A DNA stretch of 54,591 nt from Candidatus Zixiibacteriota bacterium (lineage in GTDB: Bacteria; Zixibacteria; MSB-5A5; GN15; FEB-12), in assembly GCA_020351995.1 (NCBI GenBank), contig CP070674.1, forward strand, positions 448,288-502,878, read 5' to 3'. The first letter of the stretch is position 1. Each line of letters begins with the position of its first letter. Position numbers and translations under genes: made by a program. This document shows, piece by piece, positions 42,855-49,645 of this stretch. A model generated the notes under the pieces. It made no database searches, was not told where the DNA came from, and saw nothing but the letters and a program-made list of their open reading frames with translations.

Positions 42855-43899
42855 CTTTTTGTCTCCTTTTCCTCTGTTTCGCAGCTAACTGCCCGCAGGC
42901 AGCATCGATATCCGTACCACGGCTTCTGCGGACAGTCACGGCCGGAGCCCGCGGATAAAGCTGCTTGGCAAACCAATCGACGGCCTCTTCGGACGGACGC
43001 TCGAATTCTAAACCCTCAACGGGATTATACGCAAGTAAATTTATCTTGCACGGTATACCGCGAATCAAGTGGCTCAGAGCCATTACGTCATCCATGGTAT
43101 CGTTGAAACCGGCAAAGAGAATGTATTCAAAAGTCACCCGAAACCTGGTCACATCGGTATAGTATTTCAATACCTCCGCCAGCTGGCCGAGGGGATACTT
43201 TTTCGCGAGCGGCATTATCCGCAAGCGTTTTTCCTGAAGGGCTGCATTAAGTGATACCGCCAACCGGACTTTTAGTTTCATGTCCGCCAATCGCCGGATA
43301 ACCGGAATAATCCCGGCCGTGGAAATGGTAACCTTCTTGGCCGCGACCGACAATCCGTCGCCGGCACTAATGATTTTTACAGCTTCAATAACGTTGTCAA
43401 AGTTCAGCAGGGGTTCGCCCATCCCCATCAACACGATATTGGTAAAGGCATCTTCGCCATATTGATCACGCAGGAAGATGAGTTGGCCCACGATTTCGCC
43501 GACTGTGAGGTTTCGGCCTCCACCCATCTTGCCCGTCGCGCAAAAAGCGCATCCCAGAGGGCACCCGACCTGCGATGAAATACAGACGGTTTTTCGTCCC
43601 ACCTCCTCCGGGATCAAGACCGACTCTATGGCCAGGCCGTCGTCGAGCCGGAAGAGAAACTTGCGGGTGCCGTCCTGAGAAAGCATGGTGTGTTCCGAGG
43701 TCAGGCCTCGAAAGTCATAGCCCTCTGCGAGACGGGTGCGGAGGTCCCTGGACAGATCCGTAATCCGGCTGAAGTCGTACTGGCGGAGCTTGTAGAACCA
43801 TTTGAAAAGCTGGCGTCCGTGGAAGGCCCTCTCGCCCAACGAAAGCATCAGCCCTTCCAGCTGCGCCGCGGTAAAACCGAGCAGGTTAGTTTTGGGCAT
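42847..43899 (-). CDS. rlmN: Dual-specificity RNA methyltransferase RlmN
   Basis: Radical-SAM enzyme methylating C2 of A2503 in 23S rRNA (and A37 of some tRNAs). From the ATG at 43899 (MPKTNLLGFTAAQ) it is 350 residues. The radical-SAM triad is SSQVGCPLGCAFCATGKMG, and NIVLMGMGEPLLN is the GGE-like SAM motif. The methyl-carrier Cys lies in RRSRGTDIDAACGQL near the C-terminus. A TTG two codons earlier (43905) is possible. It heads a run with two exported unknowns. Confidence 0.95.
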   Translation of the reverse strand: MPKTNLLGFTAAQLEGLMLSLGERAFHGRQLFKWFYKLRQYDFSRITDLSRDLRTRLAEGYDFRGLTSEHTMLSQDGTRKFLFRLDDGLAIESVLIPEEVGRKTVCISSQVGCPLGCAFCATGKMGGGRNLTVGEIVGQLIFLRDQYGEDAFTNIVLMGMGEPLLNFDNVIEAVKIISAGDGLSVAAKKVTISTAGIIPVIRRLADMKLKVRLAVSLNAALQEKRLRIMPLAKKYPLGQLAEVLKYYTDVTRFRVTFEYILFAGFNDTMDDVMALSHLIRGIPCKINLLAYNPVEGLEFERPSEEAVDWFAKQLYPRAPAVTVRRSRGTDIDAACGQLAAKQRKRRQKDA

Positions 43900-43937
43900 A
43901 ATCAACGGAATTTAAGGGAAAATCGTGATTAGGCAAG

Positions 43938-43977
43938 TGGGTTTGTTGTCACGAGCAACTTAAGTTACCTAAACCCA
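43938..43977. repeat. Inverted repeat between rlmN and tRNA-Pro
   Basis: TGGGTTT (43938-43944) and AAACCCA (43971-43977) are reverse complements, with inner GTTG/CAAC pairing (43945-43948 with 43956-43959). The stem would lie in the 5' leader of rlmN (minus) or act as a dyad before the tRNA promoter. Function unknown. Confidence 0.4.
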
Positions 43978-44009
43978 GCAGCTTGGTAGTCGGAAGAGAG
44001 ATAATCATC

Positions 44010-44038
44010 TTGACAGGATAGGGTTTAAACGGTATCAT
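44010..44038 (+). promoter_or_regulatory. Promoter of tRNA-Pro copy 1
   Basis: TTGACA (44010-44015), exactly 17 bases, then TATCAT (44033-44038). Transcription would start near 44045, about seven bases before the mature tRNA. No equivalent is seen before the second tRNA-Pro copy. Confidence 0.85.
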
Positions 44039-44051
44039 TTGGGCCGAAAAC

Positions 44052-44125
44052 CGGGGTGTGGCGCAGTCTGGCAGCGCGCTTGCTTTGGGAGCAAGATGTC
44101 GGAGGTTCAAATCCTCTCACCCCGA
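44052..44125 (+). tRNA. tRNA-Pro (anticodon TGG), intact copy
   Basis: 74-nt cloverleaf. Acceptor CGGGGTG/CACCCCG, discriminator A; D stem GCGC/GCGC with A14 present; anticodon stem CTTGC/GCAAG around TTTGGGA, giving TGG; T arm GGAGGTTCAAATCCTCT. CCA is not encoded. It has a strong promoter and is the left border of the region that ends with a second, altered copy. Confidence 0.96.
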
Positions 44126-44127
44126 TT
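44066..44127 (+). repeat. 62-bp direct repeat, left copy (tRNA-Pro 3' part)
   Basis: Exact repeat of 47048-47109, from GTCTGGCAGC in the D loop to two bases past the tRNA (CCCCGATT). Identity stops right after this, at T versus G. A duplicated tRNA 3' end is the usual footprint of site-specific integration; an old local duplication is the alternative. Confidence 0.85.
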
Positions 44128-44429
44128 TTGTACGCCGCGGTTGGCCTTCCCGGTTGCACTTTTTGGATTTCTCCTGCAATCCAATATTGTAGACCCGGTA
44201 TACTGGCTTTTTCCCTTGCCAGGCTTCCAGTCGCATCTTATATAGGGTCATGTCGAGCGTTCGCTCGCCCGGCACAAGGGGAGTTCCTCAGGACTGACAC
44301 CGAACAACACACCAACGACTTGCAGTTGGATATCTATCTCGATGCCCTGCGGTAGAGGCAGGTGCGTCTACGCTGCCCGGGCGAGAAGTTAATGCGTATT
44401 AGTTATCACACGAAAGAAGGAGACAGTTT
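44128..44429 (+). other. Gene-free leader before the metallo-hydrolase gene
   Basis: About 300 bases without a credible gene. It has a TATACT (44199-44204) with no good -35, a small palindrome CGAGCG-TT-CGCTCG (44253-44266), and a distant inverted repeat CTCGCCCGG (44264-44272) / CCGGGCGAG (44377-44385). GTAGA/TCTAC pairs inside the second half. The segment could fold as a long leader RNA. AAGGAG lies eight bases before the ATG at 44430. Confidence 0.4.
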
Positions 44430-45902
44430 ATGGATGCATCAGCAAACTCAGCGCGTTGTAGGGTGCGTCGTAAGCATCCTCGGTCACGAGCAGGCGTTCG
44501 CCGTCGTGCCGGTCCTGCGATCATCACCTTGGGTCTCATAGCTATTCTGCTGGGTCTGGCGATATCGACAGTGGCTACGCCCAGACGTTACGCAACTTTT
44601 CAGCGCGAGCAGATAACGGACCATACGCCCGATCCGAATTCCCTTCTGCGGATCTGGATAGTCTACGTCGGCCAGGGAGACGGTATCCTGATTCAATTGC
44701 CCAACAAGTTCAGCTACGACGTCTTGCCCGACGACGAGGATCAATCGCGTTCGGAGCGGGTAGATGTCCTTATCGATGGCGGCTCTTTTAGCGGAAGCAA
44801 CGAAGATCTTATGGGCAACTTTCTGCGAAGACTCTACCCCGGCAGCAGTCCGATTATCGAGCATGCCGTTATCAGCCATCATGACTCCGACCATATAACC
44901 GCCTTGACAAGGCTGATAAACGATGGTGTCGCCTCGGTGGAGACGTTCTATCACAGCGGTCTCGTCAGTTGGCAACCGGGCGGTCATTTCCCCTCTCCGA
45001 TTCCGACCGGTCAGAAAGCTGTATACAAGGGATCCAAGTCCAGTCCAACCCGCGGAATGGCATATGTGACAAACCAGGGGTCGCTTCTGGAGGATCATCT
45101 CATTGACAACAGGTCGGAAATGCAGACGGCACTGGCCGGCGACGATCTTCATGGCATTTATGAAGATTTGGCTGAAGCCGTCGATCGGCTAGCCGCATCT
45201 GACAATTCGGTTGAGTTTCGACGATGCTTCGTAGGGTCAGACTTTATCAACGAAATAGAGGACGATCGACGTAGCGCAATTTCCGACGTCCGGTTTGAGT
45301 TACTCTGGCCGCAGAAACCGGCCCTGCCCTACAAGGGCACCGACTGGGGGAATACTATCAACGGCAATAGTGTTACCTTTCGACTGGTCTATGGTGACTT
45401 TGCGATGCTCTTCACCGGCGACCAGAATGAAAAATCGCAACGGACGTTTCTGGATGACCTTATCGCAGACAACCGCACCGGGGCAATCGACTGCGACGTT
45501 TACAAGGTACCGCATCATGGCAGCAAGCACTTTGACCCGGCATTTGTAGACACTCTTATGAACGGACTCGTGTTGTCGGTCGCATCCATGGGCCCAAGGG
45601 GATTTGGCAACAGCTGGAGACACCCCAACCCGGGCCTTATCAAGCGCCTGGGACGTTCCCACAGATTCTACAGCACCTACATTCATGAAAAGAGATTCGA
45701 CACCACGGATTTCAAAGACGCCGAATCGCTGGCTGAACTGATTGAGACCGATCGCCGCACGATTTTAATCGAAACTGACGGCGATTGGTTTCGCCTGGTG
45801 GAGATACCCGACAGCCAGAACGATTTGAACATGCCGCCAAGCGTAAAATCTACGCACAGTGGCAATGGTACGCGTTGGATAAACGCAAGACACGGAGGCT
45901 AG
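44430..45902 (+). CDS. ComEC/Rec2-like metallo-beta-lactamase-fold hydrolase with N-terminal membrane anchor
   Basis: 490 residues. A basic N-terminus (RVRRKHPRSRAGVRRR) precedes one membrane helix (residues 29-50). The rest is the ComEC-type MBL domain: VYVGQGDGILIQL (79-91, usually DVGQGDS), VDVLIDGGS (111-119), the metal motif SHHDSDH (149-155, HxDxDH variant), FTGDQ near 330 and VPHHGSKH near 360. It lacks the competence channel part, so it is not ComEC itself. A large insertion lies between residues 165 and 310. Substrate unknown; a nuclease or phosphodiesterase role is possible. SD AAGGAG. The membrane-protein gene follows after three bases and is surely co-transcribed. Confidence 0.85.
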   Translation: MDASANSARCRVRRKHPRSRAGVRRRAGPAIITLGLIAILLGLAISTVATPRRYATFQREQITDHTPDPNSLLRIWIVYVGQGDGILIQLPNKFSYDVLPDDEDQSRSERVDVLIDGGSFSGSNEDLMGNFLRRLYPGSSPIIEHAVISHHDSDHITALTRLINDGVASVETFYHSGLVSWQPGGHFPSPIPTGQKAVYKGSKSSPTRGMAYVTNQGSLLEDHLIDNRSEMQTALAGDDLHGIYEDLAEAVDRLAASDNSVEFRRCFVGSDFINEIEDDRRSAISDVRFELLWPQKPALPYKGTDWGNTINGNSVTFRLVYGDFAMLFTGDQNEKSQRTFLDDLIADNRTGAIDCDVYKVPHHGSKHFDPAFVDTLMNGLVLSVASMGPRGFGNSWRHPNPGLIKRLGRSHRFYSTYIHEKRFDTTDFKDAESLAELIETDRRTILIETDGDWFRLVEIPDSQNDLNMPPSVKSTHSGNGTRWINARHGG

Positions 45903-45905
45903 AAT

Positions 45906-46946
45906 ATGGATACATTCACGGCATCAAGCAAGCTGCTTGACTTGCTTGGCACACTGATTGGATTTTCCACAATCATGCTACTGCTCAGTTTGATTGTCAC
46001 CAGCATGGTTCAGTTCATTCAATCGCTTCTGCAGCTTCGGGCGCGGAACCTCGCCAGGGGAGTGGCTGCGGCTCTGGAAGACGCGAAGATCGAAAAACGA
46101 GACGCATTCACCTTAGCCAGGAAGTTGCTGGTAAAACCAATGTCTTCCAAGAGGAGTAGTCCGGACAAAACGCCCGGATATTATGACAACGTAAGCTGGA
46201 TCGAGCCGTCCGAACTCAAAGATAATCTGAAGGCGGCGGCAAAAGACGCCACTGAAAGTGACATATCGGTATTTGAGGCGAAATTTAAGTCCATTCAGGC
46301 GTTTCTGAGAAAACGATTCGCCCTGCATTCCCGAATTGTAAGCGTTTGCTGTGCCGCCTTAATCGCTATCGCTTTCCAGGTAAACGCGCTTGACCTGCTT
46401 CGAGACCTGTCGGTGAGTCCCGAGTTACGCAATCAGTACCTGGAAGGCTCTGAGCAAGTATTGGCTGCGGCTGAGAACATTCCAATGAGTACGCTTTCAT
46501 ACCAGGAAGTGTCCGATCTGGCTCTCAGCCAGATCGGTGTATTGTATCCGGAGGTGGATACCCTTCTCGAAGAGGTGTCTGGTGTCGGTTCCTCGCGCGA
46601 GCAGATTGTCGAGGAGCTTCGTAGCTTGTTGGAGGCCGTAGTACCTGACCGAGCCGGCGAAATGACAGCCAAATACGAAGACCTTCTTGAGGACATGTAC
46701 CGCGCCCAGGCCGGCAAGGCTCTCGACCAGGCAGAGCGATTGACCGGACAGATCGCCTATTTCAATCTTGATCTGCTCCCCAACGGATGGACGTATTATG
46801 GAGAACTGACAAACTGGCTGGGGCTGCTGATCAGTATCGTACTGGTATCACTAGGTTCCCCATTTTGGTTCAAGTGGCTGGCAACTCTATCGGGACTTAA
46901 GGACGTCTTGAAGCGAGAGGACAAGAAAACCGACGGCAGTTCGTAG
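45906..46946 (+). CDS. Unrecognised membrane protein paired with the metallo-hydrolase
   Basis: 346 residues, family not recognised. Helix 1 (residues 13-37) is followed by a basic amphipathic stretch (FIQSLLQLRARNLARGVAAALED). A cytoplasm-like charged region leads to helix 2 (about 141-160, RIVSVCCAALIAIAFQV). A long acidic coiled-coil-like section (about 175-290) comes next, then helix 3 (about 302-325, LTNWLGLLISIVLVSLGSPFWF). GGAGG lies upstream of the ATG. Gene spacing of three bases and the shared tRNA-bounded region suggest a two-protein system with the MBL enzyme. No enzymatic motif is visible. Confidence 0.78.
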   Translation: MDTFTASSKLLDLLGTLIGFSTIMLLLSLIVTSMVQFIQSLLQLRARNLARGVAAALEDAKIEKRDAFTLARKLLVKPMSSKRSSPDKTPGYYDNVSWIEPSELKDNLKAAAKDATESDISVFEAKFKSIQAFLRKRFALHSRIVSVCCAALIAIAFQVNALDLLRDLSVSPELRNQYLEGSEQVLAAAENIPMSTLSYQEVSDLALSQIGVLYPEVDTLLEEVSGVGSSREQIVEELRSLLEAVVPDRAGEMTAKYEDLLEDMYRAQAGKALDQAERLTGQIAYFNLDLLPNGWTYYGELTNWLGLLISIVLVSLGSPFWFKWLATLSGLKDVLKREDKKTDGSS

Positions 46947-47033
46947 GGATAGGCCGCCGTTACTTCGATTCAGGTGAGGCGGTGGCTACCTGGTAGTCCG
47001 CCTGAGTTAAAGCCAGACTGATCGGCCAAGATC

Positions 47034-47107
47034 CGGGGTGTGGTGCTGTCTGGCAGCGCGCTTGCTTTGGGAGCAAGATGTCGGAGGTTCAAATCCTCTC
47101 ACCCCGA
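47034..47107 (+). tRNA. tRNA-Pro (TGG) second copy, altered D arm, probably a pseudo-tRNA or attachment-site remnant
   Basis: Differs from the copy at 44052 only in the D arm: position 11 C to T (G-U pair) and A14 to T. A14 pairs with U8 in nearly all tRNAs, so folding is likely impaired. The anticodon TGG, T arm and acceptor are intact. No promoter like the one before copy 1 is seen upstream. CCA is not encoded. Confidence 0.8.
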
Positions 47108-47109
47108 TT
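47048..47109 (+). repeat. 62-bp direct repeat, right copy
   Basis: Exact match to 44066-44127, 2982 bases downstream. It marks the right border of the two-gene segment. The flank diverges immediately after the repeat. Confidence 0.85.
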
Positions 47110-47172
47110 GTTTTTTCGAGTCCCGATTATAGCAGCGCGGTACGAGCCTCATTTTACGGCAGCGAGTTCTTG

Positions 47173-47201
47173 TTGACAAATCCGGATTGAGTCCCTATAA
47201 T
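47173..47201 (+). promoter_or_regulatory. Perfect consensus sigma70 promoter of the redox-complex operon
   Basis: TTGACA (47173-47178), 17 bases, TATAAT (47196-47201). Both hexamers and the spacing are the textbook optimum. Start of transcription near 47208 gives a ~90-base leader before the ferredoxin gene. Confidence 0.85.
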
Positions 47202-47236
47202 GGGGCTCGATTTAACGGTTTTTTTTTGGATGTTAA

Positions 47237-47252
47237 TGTGAATCTTTTCACA
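47237..47252 (+). promoter_or_regulatory. CRP/FNR-family operator-like palindrome (TGTGA-N6-TCACA)
   Basis: TGTGA (47237-47241) and TCACA (47248-47252) form a perfect dyad with six-base spacing, the CRP half-site pattern. It is centred about 37 bases downstream of the predicted start, which would suit repression or roadblock of the strong promoter. It could activate a weaker downstream start near 47286. The regulator is not in the window. Confidence 0.6.
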
Positions 47253-47298
47253 TGGCCAACAGTATAGACATAGTAGTAATATCATCAGGAGACGATCA

Positions 47299-48243
47299 AT
47301 GAGTCTAAAACGACGAGATTTTCTCAAGCTTTCCACAGCCGCAGCATGTCTCGGGGTGACATCAACCGCCCACGGCATGGAGGACTTCAAGGGCTGGCCG
47401 GACCGGTATGGCATGCTGACCGATACCACCCTGTGCATAGGCGCTAATTGCCGACGCTGTGAGGAAGCTTGCAAGAAAACCAACAAGCGTTCACTGGAGG
47501 GATTGAACTTATCGGACAACAGTGTCTTCGACCACCAGCGGCGGACCGATCCGAACAGCTATACGGTCGTTAACCGTTTCGCGAATCGCGAAGACCCCGA
47601 GAACCCGATATATGTGAAGAAACAATGCATGCATTGTAACGAACCAGCTTGCGCCTCGGCCTGTCTGGTCAGGGCTTTCACGAAGACCCCGGAGGGCCCG
47701 GTGCTGTATAATAAGGACGTATGTATCGGATGTCGGTACTGCATGCTGGCATGCCCGTTCAGGATGCCGACCTACGATTACTTCGACGCCTTCTCCCCCG
47801 AGGTGCGCAAGTGTACGATGTGTCACGACCGCATTATCGAAGGCAAGATTCCCGCCTGCGCCGATGTCTGTCCGAAGGAAGCCATCACATTTGGAAAACG
47901 GAGTGATCTTATCCTGCTCGCCCGCGAGAAAATACGGCACGATCCGGACCGGTATCAGCAGCACATATATGGTGAAGAGGAGGTTGGCGGTACCAGCTGG
48001 CTCTACCTTGCCGGCACCGATTTCACAAATATCGGTTTCGCCAACAACCTCGGTTCGACGCCTTATCCCGAATTTACCCGCGGGTTTTTGAGCGCGGTAC
48101 CGATAGTCCTGACGGTCTGGCCGGTAATGCTTACCGGATTCTGGAAGTTCTCAAAGGCACGTGAACGGCAGGAAGCTGGACCAGAGACTGACACCACAGT
48201 TGATGACGAGAAAGGATGGGGTGATGGCTACCGTCATGAATAA
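47299..48243 (+). CDS. Tat-exported 4x[4Fe-4S] ferredoxin subunit (HmcB/HybA-like)
   Basis: 314 residues. The twin-arginine signal MSLKRRDFLKLSTAAACLG points to periplasmic export. Four cluster motifs follow: CIGANCRRCEEAC, CMHCNEPACASAC, CIGCRYCMLACP and CTMCHDRIIEGKIPACADVCP. A C-terminal helix (about 258-278, SAVPIVLTVWPVMLTGFW) anchors it. This is the HybA/HmcB architecture, in which the protein wires a quinone-reactive NrfD subunit to other carriers. AGGAGA precedes the ATG. Its last 20 bases overlap the NrfD-like gene. Confidence 0.93.
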   Translation: MSLKRRDFLKLSTAAACLGVTSTAHGMEDFKGWPDRYGMLTDTTLCIGANCRRCEEACKKTNKRSLEGLNLSDNSVFDHQRRTDPNSYTVVNRFANREDPENPIYVKKQCMHCNEPACASACLVRAFTKTPEGPVLYNKDVCIGCRYCMLACPFRMPTYDYFDAFSPEVRKCTMCHDRIIEGKIPACADVCPKEAITFGKRSDLILLAREKIRHDPDRYQQHIYGEEEVGGTSWLYLAGTDFTNIGFANNLGSTPYPEFTRGFLSAVPIVLTVWPVMLTGFWKFSKARERQEAGPETDTTVDDEKGWGDGYRHE

Positions 48244-49441
48244 AGACAGCTGGGTTACCGAGAAGCTCTTACTGGGAATGTCGCTGCCGGACTATTTGAG
48301 AAGCCTGCTGACCCCATTTAATTTCATAATCGCGGCCATTCTGGCGGTCGGTATCCCAATAACGTGGATTCGGTTTACTCAGGGAATCGGGGCAATATCC
48401 AATTTAAGTGACAACAATCCCTGGGGGCTGTGGATCGGTGTTGACGTCTTGAGCGGCGTGGCGCTGGCCGCGGGAGGATTCACGATGGGCACGGCCGTTT
48501 ATCTGTTCGGTATGAAGAAATACAAACCCATTGTGCGTCCGGCCATTTTAACCGGTTTCCTGGGATATTTCTTTGTCGTCATCGGGCTTTGTTATGACCT
48601 TGGCCGGCCCTGGCGTCTGCCTTACCCGATGTTCGTATCCTACGGTGTGACGTCGGTCATGTTTCTGGTCGGATGGCACGTGGCCACGTATCTCACAGTT
48701 CAATTTTTCGAATTTTGTCCGGCGTTATTCGAATGGCTGGGTTGGAAGAATTGGCGCAAGTGGTCGGTGCGAATTACAATCGGTGCCACGATATTCGGTG
48801 TAATTCTGTCAACGCTCCATCAGTCCGCGCTGGGAGCCCTGTTCTTGATGGCCGGTGCCAAGCTACATCCGCTGTGGTACAGTCCCTTCATACCGGTTTT
48901 CTTCTTCATATCCGCGATTTGTGCCGGGATGACGATGGTCATTTTCGAAAGTACATTGTCGCATCGTATTTTCGGCGACCAGGTAAGCCATGCGGATCAC
49001 AAGCGGCTGGATGACATAACACTCGGCCTGGGTCAGGGGGCGTCGGCGCTGCTGTTCACTTACTTTTGCCTGAAATGGATTGGTGTGGCGCACGATAACA
49101 ACTGGCATTATCTTAGTACCGAGATGGGGAATTGGTTCCTGCTGGAAGTATTCGGCTTTGTGCTGGCTCCTTCGCTGCTGATGTTCTGGGCGTCGCGCCG
49201 CCAGTCTCCGGGCATGGTAAGAGTTGGGGCGACATGGGCTATACTGGGCATTATCTTCAACCGTGTTATTGTATCGATGATTGCCCTGAACTGGGATCAG
49301 GTTGATCGCTACATCCCGCACTGGATGGAGTTCGGGGTAACCATAACCGTTATCACGATAGGTGTCCTGACCTTCCGTTTCATCGTAAATCGTATGCCGA
49401 TATTAAGAAAGCATCCCGCATACGTCGATGACGACCATTAA
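48224..49441 (+). CDS. NrfD/PsrC-type quinone-interacting membrane subunit (HmcC/HybB-like)
   Basis: 405 residues with about ten membrane helices. NPWGLWIGVDVLSGVALAAGGF and the DLGRPWRLPYP loop are typical of NrfD/HybB/HmcC proteins, as are STLHQSALGALFLMAG and FESTLSHRIFG. The family exchanges electrons with menaquinol without haem, through the adjoining ferredoxin. I place the start at the ATG at 48224 (MATVMNKDSW), which has AAAGGA seven bases upstream. An in-frame ATG at 48161 lies deep in the upstream gene. Confidence 0.92.
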   Translation: MATVMNKDSWVTEKLLLGMSLPDYLRSLLTPFNFIIAAILAVGIPITWIRFTQGIGAISNLSDNNPWGLWIGVDVLSGVALAAGGFTMGTAVYLFGMKKYKPIVRPAILTGFLGYFFVVIGLCYDLGRPWRLPYPMFVSYGVTSVMFLVGWHVATYLTVQFFEFCPALFEWLGWKNWRKWSVRITIGATIFGVILSTLHQSALGALFLMAGAKLHPLWYSPFIPVFFFISAICAGMTMVIFESTLSHRIFGDQVSHADHKRLDDITLGLGQGASALLFTYFCLKWIGVAHDNNWHYLSTEMGNWFLLEVFGFVLAPSLLMFWASRRQSPGMVRVGATWAILGIIFNRVIVSMIALNWDQVDRYIPHWMEFGVTITVITIGVLTFRFIVNRMPILRKHPAYVDDDH

Positions 49442-49453
49442 GGAGAAGAGAAC

Positions 49454-49582
49454 ATGCATGTATTACATGACTTTATGACACTGACCAAGGGGCAGGAATA
49501 TCTGATCGCCGTGGGAGCCATGACGATCTTCACCATATTCTGGATGGTGCTCGACCGAGGAAATAATAAAGAAAAGAAATGA
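49454..49582 (+). CDS. Small single-helix membrane protein (HmcD-like), copy 1
   Basis: 42 residues: MHVLHDFMTLTKGQEYLIAVG, then a helix (AMTIFTIFWMVL) and a basic tail (DRGNNKEKK). AGGAGAAGAG ends just before the ATG, 12 bases after the NrfD-like stop. The size, HDFMTLTKG start and place after an HmcC-type gene match the small HmcD-type subunit of sulfate-reducer Hmc complexes. Role there is unclear, probably complex assembly. A second copy lies at 50906-51028. Confidence 0.85.
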   Translation: MHVLHDFMTLTKGQEYLIAVGAMTIFTIFWMVLDRGNNKEKK

Positions 49583-49645
49583 GCCGTGACTGTTGTCCCG
49601 GCTCTCAATATACCAGAGTTGCCTTATAGAAAGAGCCTCAAGAAA

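Noticed and set aside
44052-47109. Prophage or integrative conjugative element
   Set aside because: No integrase, structural, replication or transfer gene lies between the tRNA copies; only a remnant or minimal island can be argued.
47237-47252. FNR-type site (TTGAT-N4-ATCAA) for the redox operon
   Set aside because: The half-sites are TGTGA/TCACA with N6, the CRP pattern, not the FNR pattern.
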